Under the pieces are notes generated by a model that was not told where the DNA came from, did not search any database, and saw only the letters and a program-made list of their open reading frames with translations. The position numbers were made by a program, and so were the translations under genes. DNA of 64,000 bases from Papilionanthe hookeriana x Papilionanthe teres. Taxonomy: Eukaryota > Streptophyta > Magnoliopsida > Asparagales > Orchidaceae. The stretch is from the NCBI GenBank assembly GCA_022702705.1, contig CM040426.1, positions 78,515,877-78,579,876 on the forward strand, read 5' to 3'. This document shows, in pieces, positions 32,594 to 44,500 of the stretch. Position 1 is the first letter of the stretch, and the number at the start of each line of letters is the position of its first letter.

Positions 32594-35500
32594 CTGGTTA
32601 TATGTTGCAAAAAAAATCAATTAAGTAGGCCATAATGAGTGTCATTTGATTAAAATTTCATTAAGAAAATGCAATACTTAGCAGCCAGCTGGTACTCTCG
32701 GGTTTATCTTCTTCATCTTTCATGCCCTGATTGTTCAAAGCACATATATTATTACGTTTATTAAGAAATTTAAAAATCTTGATCATCTGCAACCAGAAAC
32801 ATAGAATATATTTATTTATTTTTAATACATACATACATACATACATACATACATACATAGATACATACATACATATATATCTATCTATCTTAAGGAATGG
32901 TCAGAGGCTATTATATGAGCCTCCAGTCACCCCTAATGTGTCGAACAATTCAAGTACCACCTCCTTAGGACCAACTGTGCCTGAAGGGATTCAAACCCCC
33001 GACCTGAGGGGACTTATAGCATGCATGCCAACTAACAGGCCGGGGTACGCAGCACAATACGTACGTACGTACGTACGTACATACATATATATTCATTCAA
33101 TTTGGGAAGAGTTTAATTGTTGACTGCGTTGGGAAGGTTGAGGTGATATATATGAAAAAGAATGAGAAATAATAAACTTTGTAAGATGATACATCAGAAA
33201 AAGAAAATATTAGTTTTTATTTGTTAGGAGGCAAAATGTTGCAATAATAGAGTGATAATTTAATGTATTAGCATTGTATGAAGATTTAACATACAAGATA
33301 AAAGAAAAGTAGCAGGAGGAGATGCCAAAATTTTTTATATAGAAAAATCCTAAAAAGAGAAAATACCAAGAAGCTTTGTCCATCAAATTAACTCACTATG
33401 TGTTTGTAAATTGATAAATCTACTCTTCTCATGAATTAGAGATGATGAGATTACAAAACTGATAATCACAAATGTACAATAATAATTTAATCATAATAGC
33501 TATAATTGGGCCACAAAAAATATAGTTCTTGGCTATAATATTAATAATTGGTCACAAAAGTCGTTGGTTGTTGTAACAGTAGTACTTGTCCACAAATGTC
33601 ATAATTGCAGGCTACAATAGTAGCAGTTGGACATATAAGTCGTAGTTGAAAGCTGTAACAGTAGTAAGATAACCACAAAGGTGGTATTTGGTTGTTGTAA
33701 TAGGAGTAGTTGACTAGAAAGGCCGCAGCTAGTGACTTCAATAGCGACAGTTGGCCACATATGTCATGGTTAAAAGATGTAATAGTCAGCGGCAAATGTC
33801 CTAATTGGTTGCTACACATGCAATAGTTGGTCATAAAGGTCGTGGTTGAAAGCTGCAAAATCATGAATTGACCATAGAGACCATAATTGGTGTTACAATA
33901 ATGTTCGTTGGCAGCAAAGAACGTAGTTTAAAGCTATAACAGTAGTGGTTTGTCACCTAAGTCGCAATTGTTGACTGCAATGTCGTCAATTTGCCACTAA
34001 TTAGGTCGTAATTCGTGACTATAATATCATCATTTAGTCATATATACCGTCATTGGTGACTGCAATAAATGCAATAGCGTTAGTTGACCATAGAAGTCGT
34101 AATGGGAAGCTATAACAGTATTAATTAGTCACATAGACACATAGACCATAGTTAGTTATCACAATACTATCAGTTTGCCCCAGAGGTCGTAGTTGATGAA
34201 TATAATAGTGTATTTGGTCAAAGAGACTATAGTTGAAAGTTGTAACAATAATATTTGGCTAAATGCATCATTGTTGATGAATACAATATCAACCACATAA
34301 GCCGTATTTGGTGGCCGAAATATCATCAGTAAGCCACATAAGTCGTACTCGCTGAGTGTGATATCATCACTTGACCATAGAGGGTGTAATTAGAAGTTGT
34401 AACGGTAGTAGTTTGCCACATAGCCCGTAATTGGTAACTGTAATACATTGGTTGACCATATAAGCCATACTTAGAGATTATTATACCATTATTTGGCCAC
34501 AAAAGCCATAGTTGTAGACTATAATAGCATAAGTTAGCTACATATATCGTAGTGGGAAGTTGTAACAATGGTAGTTAATCACATAGACTATAGTCGCTAG
34601 CTGCAATTGCAGTAGTTGGTCACAGAGGCAGTAGTTGAACTACAATAGTTGCAAGCAAGGGTATCTGCAGGTCAAGGATTAGCGATGACTAATAGTGATG
34701 GTCGGCGGTGGTCGACGATGACCAACTGGCGATGGTCAACTGTGGTTGACAGCTACAAAGACCAGAAGTTGTTGTTGAGTCTTCAATATAAGTGTCATAT
34801 GTTATAGCCATATTTGGAATACGACATTTGTAATTAGAGGTCGACGGTGATCAAAGGTCAATGGCTACAAAAATTAGAAGTATCATGAGATCTCAATATA
34901 AGTGTTATATGTTACAACCTTATTCGGGGTGCAAAATTTGCAAATAGGAATAACTGGTAGAAAGAGATCGGGACCGACAAGTTAGGACGGCCGACGGCTG
35001 ATAGTCGATCATTCTCGATGGCTACAAAAGTGAGAAAATATCGTCGAGCATTCAGTCCAGAATGAACACTGAAGTTCATTTTATTCTCCTCACCCTCAAT
35101 TGAAGGGAGTGGGTCTACTTATAGCCCATGGGGGAGAGGCAATTTGGTTATTTGGCAAATAACTTCCTCAACCACATGATTATATGGCCTATATTGACCC
35201 CCTTTAATCATTGATATTTTCTTAAATTATTTGAGCATCTTAACATTGTCAAAAATGAGTGATCTTTGACTCATTGGATTCCTTTTGTCAAGACACTCAA
35301 TTTGATTATATGTTAATATTTGAAGTTCATTTGACTATTAAAATGATGATCTAAAGCCTCAAAATGTGTTTCAATGACTTGAACTTGGCTTAATTAGACT
35401 TGGATTGTACACATTTTTGTGTCATTGATTTGTCTTATCGAGACTGTCAGCTTGACTATAAGCTTGATGACAACGTGGCACCTAATGTTCATGAATTTAA

Positions 35501-38500
35501 ATATGAAACATTTATTATTAAAAAAATATATTAAGATTCGTGATGCATGATAAAAATTTTCTGATGGCACATTAGTACTTAACGAGTAAAATGCGAACAG
35601 CCTTTGCTCATTTATGCTCGACCTAAAATTGGATAAATTATTTATTCTAAGTTTTTAAAGTCTAATTAAGTACAATTTAATAGAAAATACAAAAAAAGCT
35701 GAACATAAATAAAAATTATATATATATAACTCTGTATAAAAATTTGAATCGAATATTGCTGGGGCTTGGTTAAGCCGTTTACACCCTTAAGTCTAATGAC
35801 ATATAAATTAGTCGGATTATTCCCAATTTATGTTTAAATATGGGAGGAATGAGATTAGAAAAGAATTAGGAACTTACTCCTGTTCCAGGAGATTCTTTTG
35901 ACAAAATCTCCAGGTTCTTGCTTGGATTGCTGGGCGAACCACCACCTGTAAAAGAAAGGATTTATAATGGAAAATTTATTCTTTTTACATTACAATAAGA
36001 AAAAAATGTAATTAATTTATAAAATAATATAGTATATGTTGGGGATAGAAGTGAACGATTTGCAGAAACAGATTTAAGAGATCCGAAGCAAAATTGAACA
36101 AAACAATACAAAAAATATAAAAAGCACAGAACACAAGTTTTAACGTGAAAATCCCGAGAACAAAAGAATAATCAGGGAATCCAACTATACCAAGGAATTC
36201 ACTACCAAAAGAATGAGTTGAATTATACAAATTACACCACACTAAAGCCTCTCTATACTTTGGAACACATCACGACACTCTTTTCCTTTGTACAAGAAAA
36301 AACTTGAAATCAAATATACAACGTGCACTCAATCCTGAAGCAATGACATGAGCTGGGCGTTGCGGCGTTGTGGCATTGTTGGTCTCTGCACTAGGGTGGT
36401 GCATCGTGGCCCTGGAGTTTCTCAGGTTCTAAACATTTATCAGACGCGGTGGCGCTAAGGCTCTGTGTTTAAAAAAAATAAAATTGAGTGCAAAGCTACT
36501 CATTATGAACCATGAGCAGAGGCCAATAGATTTTAAGTTAAAATTTTTATACAAATTTATCTCTATGGTTTGTAAATTATAAAATTTTCATGTAGTTGAT
36601 ATAAGCCACTCACTGTTTGATGTAGATAGTAGATGGGAAATTATAGTAATTCTTGGAGTTGGGTGATAAAATTAATGCTAGTAGTTGGGAGACTCCCTTA
36701 AATATTGTATTTAGAACTCTCTATGATGCTCCATAGATAAATAAGTTCTTTTACAATTTTTGTATCAAGCCAAAGTTGAGATTAATGTAAAAGCCTCTTG
36801 CCCCAAAAAATACTTTTCATCTTATTTGTTTCTCCATTATAAACAAGCATATTGAAGGAGAATGGCTAATGAAGGAATGATATCATTCCAATTTTGATGC
36901 TCACAAATAGAAATTATGACAATTAGAACATCAAGATTAAAGCTCACCTTGGATTATCGAGAGATTATGGAGAGCAAAATGATGTTGCTTAATTCCTAGT
37001 ACTAAGGGAAGACTTGAAATTTTCTAAAAAAGATTTTGATAAAACCCTCCACCTCATCTTTCAAGCTATGGATGAGGATAGGTTCAAAAATGTTGAGTGG
37101 GCGTCTTCTTGCACGACCCACCAACAGCAAAAGGGTGCACCAACATTGGTGCCCAGCGCCTCACAAGGGGCATCCTTCCGCCTGGGTAGTGGTGGGTGGG
37201 GGCACTTAGGCACCAGTCATCCTCCAGCAAACCAAGCATTAGGAAGACTAGCACCCATTTGGGATATGGCAGCGTCTCAAATTTGATCATTTCCAAGTTC
37301 AAATAAAGAACACTCAAAATTTGAGCGCCTAGGAGGGGCGCGACAGTCCCTGAATTCATGATTTCAACCCGAAAGAGTGGAAAGGAGTGCCAAGAGCACT
37401 GCTATAGTGACAAAGCAATTTATATGCAGTCAGGAATTTAAACCCTCATTCCATGAAGGATCATACTCCTGTGCGATGTATTCTTGACGGTGCATAAGAG
37501 GAATGAAGTTATGTGGAGTGAGTTGAGGGTAGATTTGAGCGATTGTTTTCTCTAATGATATAAATAGAGGAAGGAGCTTGAATTGCAATAAGATTTAGTA
37601 GTGTAGTGAGTGGATATGAGTGGTTTATTTATGTACTATTCTTCATTCATAGTATAATTTTTGGTGTGTTGTGGCTGGGTGATTTTTTATAATTCTCAAT
37701 TTTTTTCCATATTAAAGATGTATTTTCCTTTCAAGATTCATTTTTTATGTGCTTTTGTTCACTTTTGTTCAATTTATTATTCTGGATCTCTCAAATTGGT
37801 GTGTTCTTTCGCAGGGGGGATTTGAGTATAAATTGATTCAATTCTAGTCTTTGCCCCAATAAGTGATATCAAAGCAAGCTTTTCTGACGATCATTGATTC
37901 AAACAGGAGCAATGGATGACAAAGTGAGGTAAAAGGTATAAAAGTTCAATAGTTTAAACTTTTCAAAATGAAAATTCACATGAAAAATCTATTATATCAA
38001 AAGAAATTTTATCATCTGGAAAGAATCACAAAAAGTCCTGAATCAATGATTTTGAAGAAATTGGAAGCATTGTATTCAACATCTATAGGTTTGATTAGTC
38101 TTTCATTTCCTTGTCTATTGCTTTCAGCATATTAAATGAGAAAACTATCATGGATCTTATGGCGACACTAATAAGGATGCACAAAAAAACCTTCCACGTC
38201 AAATAAGATTTTTTTGAGGAAGAGATTATTCAACATAAAGTTGGTAGAAGATAGTGTTGGCATCAATTTTTGATGTCACGCGTGTTGGTTTACCACTTGA
38301 ATGACTCATGATGACTTGGTGTTCATTCATACTATCTAGAGGCTCAATATACCCATCCGGACCTCCTGGTACGTACCATGAGCACGGAGCCAAGATCGGT
38401 ATTGATTTCTGCCCTATCCTTGTAAACTCACCATGTAATTAGGCTGACTCTAGCTTCAGACATGTTTGACATTCGTCTTGATGTTTATAAAACTTACCCC

Positions 38501-41500
38501 ATTGATCCAGACTCGTCTTTGGCCATCTAGAGTCACAGAGCTTCCCCACGGCCATCTAGAGTCACAGAGCTTCCCCACGGGCGCTATTGGGTGGCCATCT
38601 AAACTCATCCACTTTTCTCCTCTTCTTCATCTTTAATGAGAATACCATCTTCCTCATTTTTCTCTACCAAGTCTCATAGAAGAGAAGGTGAGAGTGAGAG
38701 GTCTTCTTGAAGAAGAGCTCCATGCAACCAAGAGTCTCCTCATTTGGAAGGAAAGCATTAACTTACATTGGAGAAGGCCACATCCTCATTCGGAAGGAGA
38801 GCTTCTCCTACTTAGGAAGAATACATCCCTCCCTAAAGGAGAGCTTTGTCTGAAACGCGAGAAAGGAAGGAGATGATCTTCTCTCCTCTCTTAGGAGAGC
38901 TTTGCCTACACGATGAGGGAGTTCTTCAACTGCCATGTTGGTGAGACTCTATAAACCTTTGTTTTTTCTTTCTTAGCTAGCCCTAGGGATAGAATTTTCT
39001 AGGTTGTTGTGAGTTTTGGTCGCCCACATGAGGCGAGTTGGCCAGCCGACACTAGTCGACACGACCATATGCCTTTTGATTGGCCAATCTTGTGATGTTG
39101 CCATTGCTTTTTTTGGTTGCCTATGCTAGGCAAGTTGTCCGATCGACACTAGTCAACACAACCATACGCTTATTGATTGGACATTTTGCTTACTAGAGTA
39201 GGCCCTAGGTTTCGAATCACATTTGTGGCCAATCCCATGTGAAGCCTTGTGACTTCTTGTTGCAGGCCTTAAACCTAAATCCTAGTGGGTTGGAATCACA
39301 ATTTCCCATAGCTGTTATGGTATCTTATCTCTTATGAAGGGATCAGAACATTGCACTTGCAAAATGAGAATAACCTAGTAGCTAGTTTGTTTTGCAAGTG
39401 GTGGAGAATTGTCCTCCTAGCAATCGAGAGGGAAAATTTCCTCCATCTTCTTGTTACAATTGAAGGCAGTTATTATGCATATCCATTCATGAAAACCCTA
39501 AGTTTCTATGTGAGATCACTAGATGAGTGTGGCTCGTTATCGATTGTGATCCTTCACATTGCATGATTTATTCTGTCACAAGACGTGTTTTGCATGAAGC
39601 ATGTTGCACTACCAAATTGCCATGACCTGTCTCTCTGGCCCGGTCGGCAAATCACATTGTCTAGATCGGCCACCTAGTCTGGTCTCCATTTCATTTGCCT
39701 CTACCGGCCACCCCGGCTCAGATGGTCTCTCCCTTTTCCTCGATCGGCAGCCCCGACACAGACGACATCTCACTCTTCCTTGAGCGACCACACTGGCCCT
39801 GCATCTCACTTTGCCTCAACTGGCTGCCCCGGCCAGGTCGCCATCTCACTTTGCATTGATCAACCACCCCGACACGGTCAACCTTTCTTCATGGTTCGAT
39901 TGACTGCCTTGGATCAGTCACCATTGCAATTAGGTTTAACCAGCTACCCCGACATGATCAACCTTTCTTCGTGGTTCACCTGACTGCCCCGACTTGGTCA
40001 GCATTACATCTTGCATGGTGTAGGTCTTACATTAGCATTATCAGTGTGATGCATAGTCTTTCATCGTTTCTTGTGGACATTGTTTGCTTGCGCCAACGCA
40101 TTCATTGTGCACCTTGTGAGGATGTGTCCCTGAAGTGTAGAAAAGAATACTTAAATTTCTTTATGTTTTACACATTTTATGGATGAAATTGCACTTTAAA
40201 GAAATGTAGTTTTCATATTTTTCCTTTTAGGTACAACAGGTGTTAGACATGGAGCAATGTGAAGAAGACTTGGAGCAAAGAAGGATGCAGTAGACTAGCA
40301 CCTAGGCATCAAACATCTGAGTGCCTAGGCGCCAACCACAAGGCGCCTAAGCACCGCAATACTGACACCTAGTCACCGACACTCGGCGCCTAGGCGCCCA
40401 TGCCCAGTCCTACAAATTGAGATACTGAGGCCAAGGTGCCACCAGCTGCCAGAGGCAGTTTAGAGAAGTTCGACCACCTGTCATGGGAAGTTGTGCAGAC
40501 GAACTTAACAGGTAAAGAGGCTTAATGTGTAGGTCTATTTATTGTCTATGAAAAGGGGAAAAGAAGGATTAATGAAAGTGAGGCTTATAATGAATATTTT
40601 GGGGAGAATTGAGTGTTATGGCAAGGAGAAGGTTATGTGTGTTGTAGTGTTGTTCCTTCTTCTTATTCTTAAGTGGAGGATAGGGAAACACTTCAGTAGA
40701 AACAATAAGGGAAGAAATTGGTGGAGCGTCTCCATGATGTTGTAAAGGAGAGGAAGATAAATGATTTTGTATTTCATTGCGTTTATTTCTTTAAACACAT
40801 AATTTAGTGGAATTCTCTTATTTGCAAATAAAGCTTTATGGTATGTTTTTCATGCTTTATGAGTAGATCTTTTTACTTTACATTGTGATGATTAAGTAGG
40901 ATGTGTAAAAATTTCAAGTGCTGTGAAATTATTCTCAATTAATTAATGTGATGACTAACCTTCAGATTTTCAATTACATTTCATTCTGGTCAAGTGAAAT
41001 GTTAAAATGTGTTGTGTTTCATAATGACTTAGGAGAGTTATTGTAGAATCAACTAGTTTAGTTACATAGAACTATGGTGTATGGTGCAAGTAATTCGTAG
41101 AGAGATGCAGAAATATTCTTTGAGGGGTTTAAAATAAGATTTAAGGAATTAAATTCATTTTAACTGATCTTCTTTATGCACTCGAGAGACAGTAAAGAAG
41201 AAAGTTTCTCTCATTTATCACTAGCCAAATTTACAATTAAAACTTTGCATTTCTTAGACTCCATTGAAATCGTTACAAGGGAAGGTATCTTTAAAACCTG
41301 TTATTCATCAACCCAACACCTAGTAAACGTGGATTTCAGTAGGATTTTAACTTTACAATTGCTTTCAATACTGTAGGATTAGGTTGTAGAACTTTAACCT
41401 AATCTAAATTCCAAGCTAGGAATGAAACTAGTAGGCTAGAGCTTTTCCTATTTCCAATTCCCTCATTTCCTATGGAATCGACATTCCGGGCTAAAATAAT

Positions 41501-44500
41501 TGATATTACTGATAAAACACGTACACTTGCATGAGCCCTAGGGTGAGTGCACCTGGATGATGTATCAATTTTTTTGCGCCTTTATCGCAAAATCGACAAT
41601 GTAATCAACTTAGCAGAAGTTTATTTAAATCTCTTGCTCTTAAACTTGGAAACATGTAGTGTTAAGTGTTTTTTTGCTTGCTTTTTTAAAAAGAAAAAAA
41701 TTCCATGAGTATTTTTCTGTGTTGTTTTTGAATTTTTTGTGTGTTTGACGTGTTTGTTTTTGTGGATCTTACTTAATAGTTTCTTTAGTTCATATATGTG
41801 TAGTTCAAGACCTACTAGACTTGAACCATACGATTCAGAGCTAGAGAGAACTATTAGGCGAACTAGAAAACATAAGAGACTTCAAGAACTTGTAGAAGAA
41901 ATGAAAAACAAGCCACAAAAAAATTTAGAAACCCATGAAGCAATGCATGGTGCACATAGACCATTTAGGGACTACGTTAATCCTACGACACATGAAATTC
42001 ACATAAGTATTCAAATACCTGTTGTAAAAGCTAATGCATTCGAACTGAAGCTTGATATCATCCAAATAGTACAGAACAACAAGTTTGAGGAAACCTTGTC
42101 TAATGATCCCAACTTACACATAACAAGTTTATTAGAAGTTTGTGCTACATTTCGCTATAATGGCGTATCCAATGACACTGTTAGGCTTACGCTTTTATCT
42201 TTTACTTTAAGGGACAAAGCCAAAAATATGGTTAAATTCATTAGCACTCAGATCAATAAGTACGTGGAGGGATTTAACCCAAAAATTCCTAGCTAAATAT
42301 TTTTCGCTTTAAAAACGGATAAACTTAGAAATGATATTACTTCATTTTGTCAGCATGAAGGTGAGTCAATTTATGAAGCTTGGGAACGATTCAAGGAACT
42401 TCTTAGGAAGTGCCCCCACACTTACTGCCTGATTGACTGATAATCCAGACTTCTTACAATGGTTTAGTAGGATCCCTTAGGTTTATTATTGATGATGATG
42501 TTGGTGGACCACTTATGTCAAAGCCAATTTGATGAGGCTTATTTTTTTATGACGAGATGGTTACAAATAATTTTCAATGGTCTTGTGAAAGAGTGAACCA
42601 TAGAAAGGTAACAAGTGTTCACGATACTGTTGTGCTTTCAATTTTAACTTCTCAGGTAACTTCAATTTCTAGAAATTTAGACTAGTTTGGGATGAACCAG
42701 CTTCAAGGGCGGCCTGTAATTGAGAAAAACTCATTCGAGCAACTAGTTAATGTTTAACGCTTCATCTCTTGAGACTCTTAATGCAATCAACAATAGGAAA
42801 AATCTGTATTCAAAGTATTACAATCCTAATTGGAAGAATCAACCTAACTTTAATTGGATTGACAACCAAAGTGAAGGAAATCTACAATGAGAGAGTAATC
42901 AACCTAACCCTTTATGGAACTGGAACAATCAGGGTAGTTCAAACCAAAGATCTTCTTATCCTCTAGGATTTAACTCTAACCCACAATTCATGGAGAAGAA
43001 GCTATCTTTAGAAGGAGTTGTTTTGCAGACGAGGAATCAGTTACATAGTCAAGGTGCAACGATTAGGAATATAGAGAACTAGTTGGGACAGATTACGAAC
43101 TCACTTAGCAGTATACCCCAAGGATATCTTCCTAGCAATACTAAAATTAAACCCTAAGGAAAAGAATAGTGAGTATGTTAAAGTTGTAAAGTTAAGGAGT
43201 GGAAGGGAATTAGAGGATGTGGTACGTAAAGATCTTGTGTTGGAGAAGGAGACCTTAGAACCTAAAAAAACTACGAAAGATATTTCCAAAGATTTAGATA
43301 AACCAGTCTCACCTACCAAAATTAACATAGAAAGAACACCACCACCATTTTCTTATAGTCTCCAGTATAAAAAATTGGACCAACAATTTTCTCGACTTGT
43401 GGAAGTATTTAAGAAACTAATAATTGACATAACTTTTACTGAGGCGTAAGAGAAAATGCCTAGTTATATAAAGTTCATGAAAGAGAATCTTAATAAGAAG
43501 ATGAAGTTTGGAGATTAAAAAACAGTAGCACTTATCGAGGAATGCAGTGCTATTATACATAAGAGGCTTCCTCAAAAGCTTGAGAATCCTGGGAGCTTTA
43601 CTATCCTATGTGCAATTGGAGAAAAATTTGATGGGAAAGCGTTATGTGATATAGGAACCAATATTAACCTTATGTCATTATCTACTTTTAACATGATAAG
43701 TTTAGGAGGTGTGTCTCCTACCACTATGAACCTTCAACTTGTTGATCGATCGATTACTTGTCCGAGGGGCATAAAGATTCCCATTATTTTAGGTTGACAT
43801 TTTTTAGCCACTCGCCAAGCCATGACTGATGAGCAAGATGTGAGTTAACTATGAGGCTAAATGATGAAGAGGCAACTTTTAATGTGTTAAAAGATATGAA
43901 GTATCCTTCTGAAGGTAATGAAGATGCGTGTTTTTAGATGGACCTTATTGATTATTTGTGTAGAAGTCATTTTTAGGAAAATTGTGAAGTCAAATCGGTA
44001 GAGCTGGATTTGGATGAGAAAAATCTATAGACTTTATGGAAGAACCGGCTCTATTAGTTGAAGATAATTTAAAAATAATGAGGGAGAGGTTTGAAATTAT
44101 TGATACAATAAAAAATTGTAACCCTCAAGTTTCTTCTATTAAAGAACCCTCTGAACTTGAGATGAAGGTGCTTCCCAAATATTTAAAGTATGCTTATTTG
44201 GGGAAGTCATCTACATTGCCAATTATCATATCCTCAAAATTGACTAGCTCACAAAAGGAAAAATTAATGAATATTCTGAGGAATTTTAAGAAAGCTTTCG
44301 GATGGACCTTAGAGAATATAAAGGGGATTAGTCCGTTTATATATATGCATGGGATCCTGTTGAAAGATAACCATAAACTCTGAGCAGATCCTCAAAGGAG
44401 ATAAAACATAGTTATGAAAGAACCATGAAAGGATATGCTAAGGGTATGGGATTACAGGCATTATGCTAAAGTAATTCTGGACATACACAGTGAATATTTT

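Larger units (their letters stand above)
38262..40240 (+). mobile_element. Unclassified repeat, LTR-like start, with minisatellite
   Basis: It starts with TGTTGGCATCAATTTTTGATG, a common LTR-type start, breaking the copia gag to its left, and ends where an Athila LTR begins at 40241. A TTTATAAAAC box lies near 38488. It contains a 29-bp duplication (38522-38579), a 97-bp duplication (39018-39195) and a 40-bp array (39664-40017). No gag or pol was recognised. It may be a large LTR or a non-autonomous element. Confidence 0.45.
40241..44480 (+). mobile_element. Athila-type Ty3/gypsy retrotransposon, 5' part
   Basis: 5' LTR 40241-41567 (TGTTAGACATGG to TGTATCA), primer-binding-like TTTGCGCCTTTATCGC near 41573, then gag, protease and the first residues of reverse transcriptase. 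Gag and protease motifs match the plant Athila lineage closely. Pol is lost after the reverse transcriptase N-terminus near 44.46 kb, where copia sequence begins. Stops and a protease deletion make it inactive. Confidence 0.85.

Noticed and set aside
32980..33057. Functional tRNA gene
   Set aside because: A and B boxes are present, but the stems do not pair as a tRNA and the body continues into a SINE with a simple tail.
33541..34568. Open frames with repeating protein text
   Set aside because: They are translations of the 41-bp minisatellite, with changing frames and no start or splice context.
33505..34650. CRISPR-like array
   Set aside because: Units are contiguous, degenerate and lack unique spacers; the context is plant nuclear DNA.
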